DNA of 64,000 nt from Siphonodentalium dalli (GCA_032622095.1 CP136064.1:253086484-253150483); one strand, 5' to 3'. Positions 34,794 through 46,441 are shown, counted from the first letter of the stretch. The notes: generated by a model from the sequence alone, not told the origin. Program-made: numbers and translations.

Positions 34794-37340
34794 GAAAGAG
34801 TGCCATTATTTGTTCTTATGTTGTCATTGTGGCGGTGTTCGGACATCTGAAAATATCAAGGAAAAGCCATTATGCATATCAAACATTCAAATACATATAT
34901 ATTGCGATATAATTTAATTACTGGATGTATTAGTTGTTGCAAATTGACTATAATCAAGATGGCTATTGAAGTCGTTTTGCTAATGCCAGCGATGCCGTTA
35001 TTAAATTAAAAAATACATATATATTAGCAGGTTATATATATCTTCTTGAATAGTTCATATAGACACTGGCTTTTTCTCAAATCGCTCGGATTAGCCAAAC
35101 ACCGTGAAAATGACAACTGTAGAAAAAATAACGTTACGTTTTCTTAAGGGGGAGACGTACACGTTTTGCATAAATCCAGCCAAAAATGGCAAGAGATTTT
35201 CAACAAAGATTTATCTGGATCTATCTGGTGAAAATATTGAATTTCACATATCATCTTTATTGTTTGTAGACTCTGAGCAGTTATTAAGAGACAACAAAAA
35301 CAATGGATTTTAATACATTTGAGAGGTTGAAAATTTAATTTTATTGTTTGTCCCTTTTGGTAACAAGAACTGCTAGGATAACTAATAATTTCACACAAAA
35401 CTCCAATAACCAAATAGCTTATTGTCTTGGGTCAATGAGAGGAATCTTCATTTGTATCATAATGTTGAGTTAGATTTTTAATTGCATAATATAGCATCAT
35501 ACCCCCATATATTATAATGAAGAATAAAGCAGTCACAAATATTCCAGCCCAATGAAAACAAATGTTGATACGCAATGTAGTCCACTCAAGCAGGGATCAA
35601 TCAACAGGAATTAGGCCACAGTGTTAAGATATATGATGGTCAGCTTTAACTATGAACCCATGACCCCCAACTCATATCAGCCCAATTGTTCATTGATCAA
35701 CAGGCATGGCATGAAGATCTCAAATATAGAATGTTAATTATGGGTAGTTTCCTTTCTTAATGAAAATAATCATTAAATTTCACAAATAAAGAATAACTAA
35801 GTCTCCTCTCATGATCTTGAGATATGATAACATGGATATTTGAATGGCACTTTTGAAAACAAATATATTTTACAGAAGTTCTTGGTACCTGAAAACGGTG
35901 AAATTTTTAGATATTTTTCATTTCATAAATAAGTAAATGAGGTTATAATATCCAATTGGTCGATGGTTCTAAATTATTGGGTCACAATAATCACTTGTAC
36001 CAAATTTAACAAAGATAATCCTAATAGATTTTGAGAAAACGTGCGTCTGACCCTTAAAAGCATCAGTTTGCCCTACAAGCATCATAGCAATTCAGCATGA
36101 CTGACCAGCATCATAGCACATTAGCATGACCACTTGACCAGGGGTGTTATTGGTAAAAGTATATTATTTTATACACTTGAATCTAAATAAAAAGTAAACC
36201 AAGTTGCATCAAAATTGGCCTCTGGAAGCATGAGTGCATCTTTAAAGATACGGGCGGCGTTGGCGGTGGGTATGCTGTTAAAATATTCAGCTCCGTAAAA
36301 GGCCGCCATAAACAGAGAGAATAGTAAAATATAGACAGGCTTTGTACTTATTATACCAATAAGAAATATGACATAAACAGTATGTTATTGTCAAATATTT
36401 TTCCTTTGTTATGTAAACAAAAGCAAAAAACGTTACAGAACCTGGCTTTTGTTTAGATCCGGATATGGTAAACATAAAGAGCGTTTTCGTTACTGTTTCC
36501 CTGATATGGAAATAATAAAGAGCGTTTATATAATTTGTGTGTAATTAACCAATAGAATTGCGCTGTTATGTAAACAGAAGCAAAACTTCTGTAACACGAG
36601 CAGGTTCTTGTTTACGTACATCATCGTACGTCTTGACGACAATATACTATTTACGCGCTGAATATGTTTGGCATGTGAGCAAAACTATATATCTTTTTTT
36701 AATATTCATTCTGCTAATGGCGATTTGAACAAATAGGAATATTTCTGCAACAAACGCCGCCCGTGCCTTTAACGCTAATAAGTATATACTATGTTTATTT
36801 TGTTTTCCCGAAGAAATGACATTAAAACGAATACTAATTGACAACAAGGTGATTACTGCCACAGTTCCACTTAAACAATTCAAGTGGCAGTAATAAAATG
36901 TTGCTTCATACCACCTAAGATACTATAGATCATGCCATGAAACTCTACGAGGAGCTACGCCCCTGTAGATCATAATCCACCAGTACAAAACCTGGGAACG
37001 TTTTGATTCTCTGACCCGTTGTGACAGGGAACATTATAACATTGAACAAACAAGGCAGGGAATATATTTCTTTGTTAATATTTGTTCCTTGATAATCTGA
37101 TTCACACTATAGGGTGGGCACAGCTCGAGATTGCATGTTTTGGCGACTTTTGTGAGCCGATATCGCAGAAAACATTGAATTAATTTCCCAGGAGATTCCA
37201 TAATTGGAGACGCAAAGGAAATTCCCACAAAGTCACTTAAATCGTGAAATTTCGAGTTGGGATCTTCAACTACAATGAAGTACATTGTTGTAATTTCATC
37301 AAAGACGCCCTAGATATACGTAACTCAAACATACCCTCGA
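34794..37340. other. Long stretch without a supported gene
   Basis: The 69-codon frame at 35104-35313 (LRFLKGETYTFCINPAKNGK) is open and not repeat-derived as far as can be seen, but no family is recognised and splice context is weak. Around 36475-36530 two AATAAAGAGCGTT-like motifs recur. Nothing else stands out. Confidence 0.35.
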
Positions 37341-37630
37341 ATTAATCTATACTAAATTAACGAATAGAGCTATAGCTCACATTACGAGTAAATAGTAACA
37401 AGAGGTTGGTATAGGATGAGTTAACCAACACATTAAAACTATATATATTACTATAGTCTATAGGCAGCGACTAAATGTCGAAATATTTAAAGTCAATCAA
37501 TGTCTTAAATTATTAATGAATGATATGTAAGATGTTATTTATTTATGTATTTTTATTTTTATTCTTGGATTGCGCTAGAATATGGTTATATCCAATAAAG
37601 AATTTGAATTTGAATTTGAATTTGAATAAA
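37341..37630 (+). mobile_element. Probable LINE 3' tail
   Basis: A+T-rich sequence ending GGTTATATCCAATAAAGAAT and then a (TTTGAA)n tract of about four and a half units (about 37599-37625). AATAAAG plus a short tandem tail is typical of the 3' end of several non-LTR retrotransposons. No coding sequence remains upstream. Confidence 0.5.
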
Positions 37631-39680
37631 GGAACAGGTGTCAACTAAGCAATATATTACCTGCATTGTTTTTAAATGTTATACACTTTCCTGTCACAAC
37701 ATCACCATCTACGGATGTGGCTAAAGTAGAGCATGGCTGGTCTATTAAAATCACTGTGTATATACGACACCGGATATTATGCAGGAAAAATGTGTTTGTT
37801 TACATAATATGCCGAGATTTTTGACAGAAAATTCGTGATTGTGAAAAACCAGGACATATCAGGAATATCACATACCTCTGAATAATTGGTGAGTATGCTA
37901 TACTTAGAAACTATACTATATATAAATTCTGAATATAAAGTACGTCCTCAGAAATCACGATTATTATGTGAAATTCCGCAGATCGTCTGCAACTTGCTCT
38001 GTTAAACACAGATTTTCTTGTATTTGAAACGTTTGTATGTTTAAATATTGCTATACACATGACTTACGAAATGTCCACAATCAATTATATACCACCAAAC
38101 ATGAGTTTTTCGGCTGTTTGTTAAAACTATTGCCGAAAGACATAATTATTTGGTGTATGGCGTATTGCAGGAGCACTGTCGTGCAAATTGCAATTCCCAT
38201 GTTTTGTTACTGTACGGCATATTGCAAGCCGAAAACAATATCTGCCAATTGTAGGCAAATGATTGGTTCAAACGGGAGTCGTATCATTACACATCATTAT
38301 GGTGACGAGTATGTCATTGTGTTGCTTTGCAGCTCATTTGTACACCACATGTATGCTAATTAAATGGTGACTTATATTTTAGTTTTAAAATAAAATCAGA
38401 GGGGGCTAACGACCAGAAATATAGTTGGCTATGGGTATGGCATGATACATTTGAAGGTCCTCTTTTAAATATAACACAAACTGTCATATTTGGCGATGGT
38501 TATGATACCTGTTTCCCATAAACGCCAAACATTGAAATAAGCATTAATGATAATAATTGATTACAGACCTCCCACTAACTAATGTCGAAGTCAGTCTTAG
38601 TTTAGACACAGTCTGACTTCACACACCAGAACTGGTTAGTAACTGCATGCACGCCAACAATGGTTTTATAAATGTAAAATAAAATGTGCGGCAAACTATG
38701 CGAAGGAGGTCTTCGTGGAATTATAAATGTAAATAACCGGAGTACATTTTTAACATCTGCGTTATACATGTAGCTCGATAAAAATAGCAAGTCGATGTTC
38801 AGTTTAGAATTACAATTTGCCTGCAGATATAGGGAGAGAAAGAGAAAATGGAAAATATATTTATTTGTTATGAAACCTCACTTTCAAGTTTTTATTGTTG
38901 ACCCCAGTCCCTAATATTGTCAGAGGACTATTGTAATCAGCGGCGTTTGTTCGTCCGCACGTCCGTCCGTGTGTCCGTCCGATTTCTTGTCAGACTGTTA
39001 ACTGTCACATTATTGAGGTCAATGTCAATTATGGTTTCATTCCGATGATTTTTTTCCCCGATGATTTATGGCCATTTATTTTACTTAGGCATTGCTATTT
39101 TCATGCTGTCAGGATAATAACTCCGATGAGTAATATCCGATCGGAACGAGACTACTAAACATTACATTATTGAGATTGATGTCTAGTTCAAATATTGTTC
39201 CGATCGGGTGATTTTTTTATTAGTTTTGATCTTTTTTCGACCTATAAATTGCCGTCTTGTCCGGATAATTCCAGTTAATATCAACTAATCCCAACGATAC
39301 TTTACATGCATGGGGTATATCCATCACATTGTTCAAGTCAGGTTTGAATATGGTTCAGGCCTGGTGATTTTTGTCGGTGCTATCGCCATTTTTCTACATG
39401 AACATATTATGATTGTTCGCATAAATATTTCTAAAAAAAAACCGGGGAAATAAAGCCAACTTATTCGGGGGACGTGTGGCCTAGTGGCCTTTTATTTTAC
39501 ATAATTGTGTTGTGTCTGGCTAATATTTCCACAAACGTGGAATTAAATGCGTAACGTATAGGGACAGTCGATTTGGCATAATAAAATAACATACTGCAAC
39601 CTAGGGGTTGCGCGTTGCATTTTAAACACCCTATGATTGAGTTTTGCTATTCTTCAGGTGAACAATGGCTCATTTTATTT
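37631..39680. other. No supported gene
   Basis: The 108-codon frame 38037-38363 is Cys-rich but matches no known pattern. The GTCCGTCCGTGTGTCCGTCC tract near 38960 is low complexity. CGACACCGGATATTATGCAG near 37767 reappears inverted at about 42013, marking a dispersed repeat. Confidence 0.35.
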
Positions 39681-39688
39681 TCCAGATT

Positions 39689-39844
39689 ATGAAGAACTAC
39701 CAGTGTGCAAATTGTGATAAGCGGGAGCTAACATTCGATTACATCATCAGCCATCTCACCACCAAGCACTGCTGTGAACAATTCCGATACCATAAAAGAT
39801 GTTTCCCTTTCCTATGCAGAACCAAACCCGGCTTTGAATTGTAA
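39689..39844 (+). pseudogene. C2H2 zinc-finger exon fragment, plus strand
   Basis: A 51-codon frame starts with ATG just inside a good splice acceptor (pyrimidine-rich CATTTTATTTTCCAG ending at 39685). Residues 6-27 form one C2H2 finger, YQCANCDKRELTFDYIISHL then TTKH, spaced C-x2-C-x12-H-x4-H. After about residue 31 the frame is only the antisense of the minus-strand fingers, so true coding probably stops near 39780. It is therefore a truncated exon whose continuation has been replaced by inverted sequence. The source gene is not recognised; it could be a host zinc-finger gene or a transposon-encoded one. Confidence 0.55.
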
Positions 39845-40080
39845 ATCTTCCCACAAACGTCACAAACTTGGTCTGATTCTGGTGTGGTTGTTACTGTAGC
39901 ACTTGGCAGAGTTCCATGACGTCTTGATTTGTGAATTTTCAAGTTGTATTTATATTTCGTTTTAAAACCGCAAATCTCACACGTAGTCTCGTTATCCACC
40001 TCGACAGACTCCACTGCGGGTGCTATCTCCAATGAAGACATTTGGGACAGAATGAATACCGCATTCGCAAGTTGTCCCAT
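39739..40080 (-). CDS. C2H2 zinc-finger protein fragment, minus strand
   Basis: A 113-codon frame with two well-formed classical zinc fingers. Finger 1 has C34, C37, H50, H55 (CEICGFKTKYKYNLKIHKSR then RH). Finger 2 has C73, C76, H89, H94 (CDVCGKIYNSKPGLVLHRKG then KH). Both are C-x2-C-x12-H-x4-H and are joined by a Thr/Ser/Pro linker. Such fingers normally bind DNA in the nucleus. The C-terminal tail after about residue 98 is antisense to the plus-strand finger exon and is unlikely to be native. ATG at 40080 is used, though ATG at 40041 is equally possible. It could be a partial exon of a host gene or a remnant carried by a mobile element. Confidence 0.6.
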   Translation of the reverse strand: MGQLANAVFILSQMSSLEIAPAVESVEVDNETTCEICGFKTKYKYNLKIHKSRRHGTLPSATVTTTPESDQVCDVCGKIYNSKPGLVLHRKGKHLLWYRNCSQQCLVVRWLMM

Positions 40081-40920
40081 TTATATATATGCACACAATA
40101 CATGGGATCGGTGCTTTGCACGGACATCACGGTGTGGATATGTGGTGTGTTAGCTGCATGATCACTGAGCTGGATTGCAGATAGGAAGGCCATCACAACC
40201 CCATGCAGTGCACGAATGATGTGGGGAGGCCATTGCTGATGAAATCGTTGGCAGCTATGCACGTATTTTCTAATTTTAAAAACAGACATTTGTTCAGGGT
40301 GCAACGGACCTGCCCGTTTTACAACTGCAGAATAGTCGCACTGCTGACCCCACACCATTTATGGAATGAAATATTTATAAATGAATATTTATATATAGAT
40401 GAATATTGTTCATGTTCACAAGTTTATGATCAGAATTAAAATTTATTGGGAAAAAACAATATATTTTATTATTTGAACAAATGGGAACCAAGATGATGAA
40501 TTGATGCATATATTAGTTGAACAGCTTCTATAATATAAAGGCAAACAATATACTTAAATTGAAATGTTAATTGAGAGCAGCGAAATATGTAACCCATGCA
40601 TAAGGGCAATTACCACCGTCCCTATTTGAATATGATACGGGTTCCGGGGGAACTGGGGCATCGTGGACGGTCTTCTTAAGTTGCAAACTATTTTGCCCTG
40701 ACCCCTTTTGTATATTATAGATATACAACTAATTGCAAGTCAAGCTGGAGCAATTGATCTCCTTACAAAACCATACATGACTTCGTTTAAGCATGTTTCG
40801 TTGTAGCGAGCGCTTAGTAACTGCAGGTATCGGACTACAAGTTATTTTACCATTGATGTAGTCCGTCAATCGTATTTATCTCATTTGTTCACCTTAATCG
40901 AAAAAAACCCAGGCAATTCT
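40081..40920. other. No further gene seen
   Basis: The overlapping 111-codon minus frame (40023-40358) and 78-codon plus frame show no domain. They may include the 5' part or upstream intron of the zinc-finger fragment, but no splice junction could be assigned. Confidence 0.35.
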
Positions 40921-41525
40921 TTAAGGATTGGCCATTTATAAATGGACAATCCGTACCAAAATTTTCATTAATTAATGGTCAATCCGACCACGCGTGGCAC
41001 GCGAGCTTGGGATTGTCCACTAAATCACGACATATATATATAATCCTGCATGTTAGCTTCATATTTAATCTGAAGGGTAATAACTCTATAAAGAATGTAC
41101 CTTTACTAAATAACGGCGATTTGTAAGAGAAGAAGTGTTTTTGACGAAATAACGGAGATATTTGAAGAAGTGTTTTTGACGAAATAACGGAAATATTTGA
41201 AGAAGTGTTTTAAAGTGCGTTTTAAAGAGAGAAATATTTTAAGAAGTGTTTTAAAGAGCGTTTTAAAGAATTTGACTTATATTTCACCAGAGTTGATCTA
41301 TTGTGGTGTTGCAATTTCTCATACAAATCGCCGTTATTTAGTAAAGGTACATTCTTTACAGAGTTATTACCCTTCAGATTAAATATGAAGCTAACATGCA
41401 TGATTATCTATATATGTCGTGATTTAGTGGACAATCCCAAGCTCACGTGCCACGCGTGGTCGGATTGACCATTAATTAATGAAAATTTAGGTGCGGATTG
41501 TCCATTTATTAATGGACAATCTTGT
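40921..41525. mobile_element. Foldback element with ~200-bp arms
   Basis: Nearly identical inverted arms, about 40925-41130 and 41320-41521, share AATTAATGGTCAATCCGACC, ACGCGTGGCACG, GCATGTTAGCTTCATATTTA and AGGTACATTCTTTA. The loop (41130-41320) has short direct repeats of GAAGAAGTGTTTTTGACGAA and AAATAACGGA. The outermost sequence is itself palindromic (CCATTTATAAATGG). No coding capacity. Superfamily not determined. Confidence 0.88.
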
Positions 41526-42411
41526 GCGCATTAGGTGAAAACAAAACAGTATATGTCGATTTCTGGGCTATCGATTTGTTTCTTTCTGGCTTGCGATAGT
41601 GCCAATTCGCACGACAGTAAATATATTGTAATTTGTAATTCGCCGTACACTAGCACCTGACGTTTAAGTCTGATTGTGTGCGGATGCGCTGACAATTTCC
41701 ATACAAATTCCCACCCGTTCTTCGTTGGTACAATCTCTTCAGGTACACATTCATGACTCAAGAAAATTGAGGAGAGCGTATTAAATAAGAGGCGTTTTAG
41801 CTCTCATGATTGATATTTCCCCGTGCAGGAACACGCTATCATTGAACAGTACTCCGTGTGCGTTGGACTGTTCAACTCGCCATCGATAATCAAACAAGAT
41901 CATTGTATAGCGAACGCAGTCAACGAGAAACTTTGTCAAAATTATTACGTATTATAAATGAATTTGATAGATATCTAACGGTGGTATACTGTCAAGAGGA
42001 CAAAATTGGTAAAATTCCTGCATAATATCCGGTGTCGTATATACACAATGAAAATGCCAGTTTCCTGACTATCCCAAGGTCTCCAATGTCGCAAAGGGCC
42101 ACATACGCATTTCGTTGATATGTTTACGATCTCGGCAAGATGATTTGAGAATAACATTTTGTGCAATATCATTGTAAAATATGACAATGGAGAGGCATAT
42201 TTATGATCAAGTTTATAGCTTCGCCCGTCAAGCATAATTACCAGACAATAATTATCGGTACCCGAGGCGGGAAAGAATGGATGGCCATACATATTCATTA
42301 ATGGGGGGAGCTTACTAGGAGACATTGCGTCTGCAGATATAGTATAATTAGTTTTACAGTGACCGCCTATATGTTATGTAATAATGCACCTGAGAACATA
42401 CATTCTTTTTT
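41526..42411. other. No supported gene
   Basis: The 76-codon (41531-41761) and 116-codon (41975-42325) minus-strand frames match nothing recognisable. Part of the latter overlaps a dispersed repeat shared with 37.77 kb. Confidence 0.35.
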
Positions 42412-42677
42412 CCTTAAAGATGCTAAATCCGATCAGACGCTCCTAAATTACTATTTATTCGGCTTCGGGGTTAAAAAATATTTCATTCGAGTCGAGGAAC
42501 ATACCCACCAAAGCTCAGAGTGATCAGATATCGATTTTTGAAGTTTGTTATTCGATTGTTTCTGGGCCAGAAGCACGAGGTCAAACGGACGGTCTTGTAG
42601 ATAAAGATGGATAACTCTGACATCAAGTGGTTATTATTACCACTTGATGTTAGAGTTATCCATCTTTATCAACCGTC
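42412..42677. mobile_element. Kolobok-like MITE, family K1, truncated
   Basis: One nearly complete K1 arm (AATCCGATCAGACGCTCC through GATGGATAACTCTGACATCA) then the central turn and the first bases of the inverse arm, ending at GTCCGG (about 42679). Right at that point the reverse-transcriptase fragment of a LINE begins, so the two are joined by a deletion or rearrangement. Confidence 0.72.
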
Positions 42678-43499
42678 CGGTAATACAGAAACTGGTCTAT
42701 AGTTGCTCATAGTTGACAGTTCCTTAACTTTGTAAATAGGAATCACTTTAGCTACTTTCAAATGGTCTGGGAAATACTCCCTGGGAGAGAGGAAGATTAC
42801 ATACATTTGTGGGAGGTATTACGAGGGACTCCGCGCATTATTTTACAACAGAGAGCTGCTAAGTTCGTCTATACCAGCAGCCTTATTTGAGTTAATGTTG
42901 TTAAGAATGTGTGACACTTAAAGTTCTCTCTTTGGATTTGTAAAGAATGAAGAAACATTTGGATGTTGTTAATAGTCTGATGCATTTTGTTCTGATTTAA
43001 TTTTATCCCCAAGGTTTGGTCCTATTTTTGTGAAATATTCGTTGAATTTAGTTGCAATTAGCTTCCTATCACTTATATATACTTGTCTTTTTTCTTATTA
43101 AGAATATATTCTTGCGTAGTTTCCATGTCGAATTTATATTACCCTCGCACTGTTTACATAAAAAATTTGTTGTGATAATGGTGTTGCTTTTCTATACGGA
43201 TTGTTGAATGCAGTCTATTCCTAAATGCCTTATATCCGTCAGTATTATATTTTGTCCCGTATTGAAGGAATATTTTGTATTATTTATTTTCCTCTTTATA
43301 GAGTTTCGCAGACATTTTGTCACCCATGGTGACTGGTGATTCAACATTTTAATTTTGTTCTTGCACCTGGTAAAGATTTTGTTATAGATACATGTCATCT
43401 TTTCATGGAATCTTGTATAAACGTCAATGCAGTCCTGGCAGTTTAGTAATTCATCCGAATTTGTAGAAGAGATTTCATTGATCAAGTTTTTTATTTTAC
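42678..43499 (-). pseudogene. LINE ORF2 fragment: linker and start of reverse transcriptase
   Basis: Read on the minus strand, 43485-43192 gives one open frame of 97 codons with HQSPWVTKCLRNSIKRK, typical of the linker between the endonuclease and RT of non-LTR retrotransposons. Further along come NNINSNKAAGIDELSS and then FPDHLKVAKVIPIYK followed by MSNYRPVS, the conserved opening motifs of the RT domain. In-frame stops and frame changes separate them. The catalytic RT motifs that should follow are missing because the sequence ends at the K1 MITE at 42678. This is the 3'-most surviving part of the LINE that continues to about 49.75 kb. Confidence 0.85.
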
Positions 43500-43974
43500 A
43501 AAGTGATTGTCTCTTATTTTACAAAGTGATTGTCTCTTTTTTTTTGCAGATGTACTTTCTCCATTGGTAACCAGGAGGTAAATATTGGGCGATCAGTAAT
43601 ATCTTCCACAAATATACCACGGGAGATTGAACAAGAGAGATGGCAGTTGGAGAATATATTCGATGAGGGTTGCACTGAATTATGTTATTTCGGTGGGTTC
43701 GGTTATTATTGGCAGCAGCTAGCAAACAAGAAAACCATAGTCAGAAATGGTAACGCCACCAAGATCATATTATTAGCCATAAATATAAATTATAATACAA
43801 TTATACTATAAACTAGCTTTCAAATTTTATGTGGGAAATTTGCATACTTCCATATTTCAAGTTTTCCCGTTTCTCGTGTTATACATTACATTCTTCAAAC
43901 TGTCTTCTTTATTACACAAGCTGATGGGCCCGACTTCGTCCGGGCTGTTTCCCATCTGATTTCCGGCGAAAGGC
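43500..43974. other. Unclassified sequence interrupting the LINE
   Basis: Contains a direct duplication of TTTTACAAAGTGATTGTCTC (about 43495-43535). A plus-strand frame of 93 codons follows a pyrimidine-rich TTTTTTTTGCAG, but no domain is recognised. AAGAAAACCATAGTCAGAAA here repeats the sequence at 25.63 kb. Confidence 0.4.
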
Positions 43975-44495
43975 GCGATTTGACCTTGAATTGACTATTT
44001 CGAAAGTCAAGGTCAGGTCAGGGTCATGATTTGACCCGTCCAAAACACCCCCACCCCGGAGAAAAGTTCCCCTAGGTATCAAATTTGGTCGAAATCCGTC
44101 CGTTTTACCCCACTTGACCTTTAATTAACAATTTTGAAGGTCAAGGTAAGGTCGGGGTCATGATTTGACCCGTCCAAAATACTTCCCCGACAAAAGTACC
44201 CATAGGTATCAAATTTCTTCGAAATCCATCCGTTTTACCCGATTTGACCTTTGATTGACCACATTGAAGGTCAAGGTCACGCCGAGGTCACGAATTGACC
44301 CGTTCAAAACACTCCCCGGACAAAAATATCCCTAGGTATCAAATTTCGCCGAAATTCGTCCGTTTTACCCAAATTGACCTTGCATTGACAGTTTTAAAGG
44401 TCAAGGTCAGGTCGGGGTCACGATTTGACCCGTCCAAAACACTTCCCGGACACAAATACCCCTAAGTATCAAATTACGTTGAAATCTATGGAAAG
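43975..44495. repeat. ~130-bp tandem repeat, about four copies
   Basis: TTGACCT recurs at about 43981, 44115, 44245 and 44375 (periods 134, 130 and 130). Each unit contains GGTCAAGGTCA, GGGGTCA.GATTTGACCC, CCGGACAAAA and ATCAAATTT...GAAATC. A related but shorter pair occurs at about 27.53-27.75 kb. Confidence 0.85.
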
Positions 44496-44687
44496 CCGAA
44501 GAGGACATGTTAGTTGCTAATTGCTAAATATACGACGCACGACTTGTCGCGGTATTTTAAAGGTGTTTCAAACTAGGAGATAGAAGTATTCTGCGTTTCA
44601 ACTGGTGATGAATTATAGTAATATTATTCAAATTTTATGGCATAAATTGTTATTAAAACCGTATATACTATAAAAAAAAATGAATGA

Positions 44688-44712
44688 CTCGAAAATTAAG
44701 TGGGCCTTTAAA
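44688..44712. mobile_element. Isolated right end of Kolobok-like family K2
   Basis: GACTCGAAAATTAAGTGGGC followed by CTTTAA, the same terminus as the K2 element at 34.3-34.8 kb. No left partner was found nearby. Confidence 0.6.
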
Positions 44713-44929
44713 CAAAGTCACAATTGCAGTTAGGCTCTTCTCATACTCGTCTATTCAGTGATATTCTGCTGCGCAGTTTGTTATAGCCTCCAGTATTCAT
44801 TGAGCGTTATAGCCCCACTGTTATAATTCGCCTTTAGCAGGCGTACTCTTACCTCAGATTATTGAGATATTAGGTCACACGTAATGACATTAAATCGATG
44901 GAAACATAGCAATTGTGGGCTGCTTGGCG

Positions 44930-45780
44930 TGAATATGTAATGAGAAATAAGGTCATACGTAATGACATTAAACTCAAGAAAACCCGCGAAAACAAAACAA
45001 AATCACATTTAATGTTTTAAGTTATTTCCTTCATAAAAAGAATCTTCGTGATAATGAACCCTCTCAATACTTTAGAATATAGAATTAACCTTAAAATAAC
45101 AAAAACCTTCGGAATAGAGAACCTTCGGAATAACGAACCTTCGGATTGGTGAACCTTCGGAATAGCGAACATTCAGAGAAATTTCGGAATAGTGGACCTT
45201 CGGGATAGTGAACCTTCGGAATAGAGACATGCCCCCCAATATTCATATTATATGCCCAGAGTTCAAAGGTATGGGCCCATAAAATTCTAAATTTGGCCCT
45301 TAAAATATTGAACTCCAAATTGGAGCCCGCACAGAACAGCACTTAAGTCAACTGTACCTGTGTCATGTCCCAATGCGGGAGGGTCCATATATACCACAAC
45401 ATTCATATTATATGCCAAGAATTCAAAGATATGGGCCCACGTAATGACATTAAATCTCAAGAAAACCCGCGAAGACAAAACAAAATCACATTTAATGTTC
45501 TAAGTTATTTCCTCCAGTATCTGTATCGGTATGCGCGCAGGATCAGTTGGGATGTGAGCGCACACTCCATAAAAAGAATCTTCGTGATAATGAACCCTCT
45601 CAATACTTTAGAATATAGAATTAACCTAAAAATAACAAAAACCTTCGGAATAGAGAACCTTCGGAATAGCGAACCTTCGGAATAGTGAACCTTCGAAATA
45701 GCAAATATTCAGAATAGAGACCCTTCGGAATAGTGGACCTTCGGAATAGCGAACCTTCATAATAGAAGCGTGTCCCCACA
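44930..45780. repeat. Segmental tandem duplication with 16-bp repeats
   Basis: Two copies of about 300 bp (about 44950-45235 and 45435-45765) share ACATTAAA.TCAAGAAAACC, AATCACATTTAATGTT and AAAGAATCTTCGTGATAATG. Each ends in an imperfect array of a 16-bp unit, GAACCTTCGGAATAGC, of about 8 copies. Between them are inverted fragments with ATTCATATTATATGCC and ATGGGCCCA. Non-coding; the regular frames through the arrays come from the repeat itself. Confidence 0.82.
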
Positions 45781-45965
45781 ATTACACCGGTGACGTAAAC
45801 ACATGTGCTAATCTTTGTCGTACTATCGTGACTCTATCGGTACGGTTTATACTCAAGTACGAAAAAATACCTAACCATAATACATTCGCCCAGTGGATTA
45901 TCGATCGACCACAGAATATGAAAAAACTCTAATACAGCTTACACCACTTTGTGGCGTAATAAGAC

Positions 45966-46441
45966 TTAAAGGTACTCAATCCGATTAGACGCTCCTAAAT
46001 TACTATTTCTTTGGCTTTGGGGGTAAAAAATATTTGATTCGAGTCGAGGAACCCACCCATCAAAGCTCAAAGTGATTAGATATCGATTTTTGAAATCTAT
46101 TAATTTTCGGAGATGTGGGACAGAAGTTGGCAGAACCACGTGCTCAAAACGGACAAATTGCGGGTGTAAGATGGATAACTCTAAAATCAAGTGGTCACAG
46201 TTAACAATAATAACCACTTATTTTAGAGTTATTCATCTTACACCCGCAATTTGTCCGTTTTGAGCACGTGGTTCTGACAACTTCTGTCCCACATCTCCGA
46301 AAATTAATAGATTTCAAAAATCGACATGTAATCACTCTGAGCTTTGATGGGTTGGTTCCTCGACTTGAATCAAATATTTTTTACCCCCAAAGCCAAAGAA
46401 ATGGTAATTTAGGAGCGTCTAATAGGATTGAGTACCTTTAA
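45966..46441. mobile_element. Kolobok-like MITE, family K1 (complete foldback)
   Basis: A 476-bp element flanked by TTAA, with two arms of about 225 bp that are almost perfect inverse copies (TTAAAGGTACTCAATCCGAT outermost, ACACCCGCAATTTGTCCGTT inner). The loop is only about 20 bp. It sits in LINE sequence, directly after the codons for the endonuclease GDFNIN motif on the minus strand. It is the reference copy for the fragments at 21.7, 22.4, 42.4 and 53.1 kb. Confidence 0.9.

Noticed and set aside
38037..38363. 108-codon Cys-rich plus-strand frame
   Set aside because: Cysteine spacing fits no zinc-finger or secreted-peptide pattern and there is no splice context.
41975..42325. 116-codon minus-strand frame beginning MSPSKLPPLM
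   Set aside because: Plausible-looking start but no family recognised, and its end overlaps a repeat shared with 37.77 kb.
43530..43811. 93-codon plus-strand frame after a TTTTTTTTGCAG acceptor-like site
   Set aside because: The poly-T lies in a short direct duplication, no domain is visible, and its 3' part is a dispersed repeat also at 25.63 kb.
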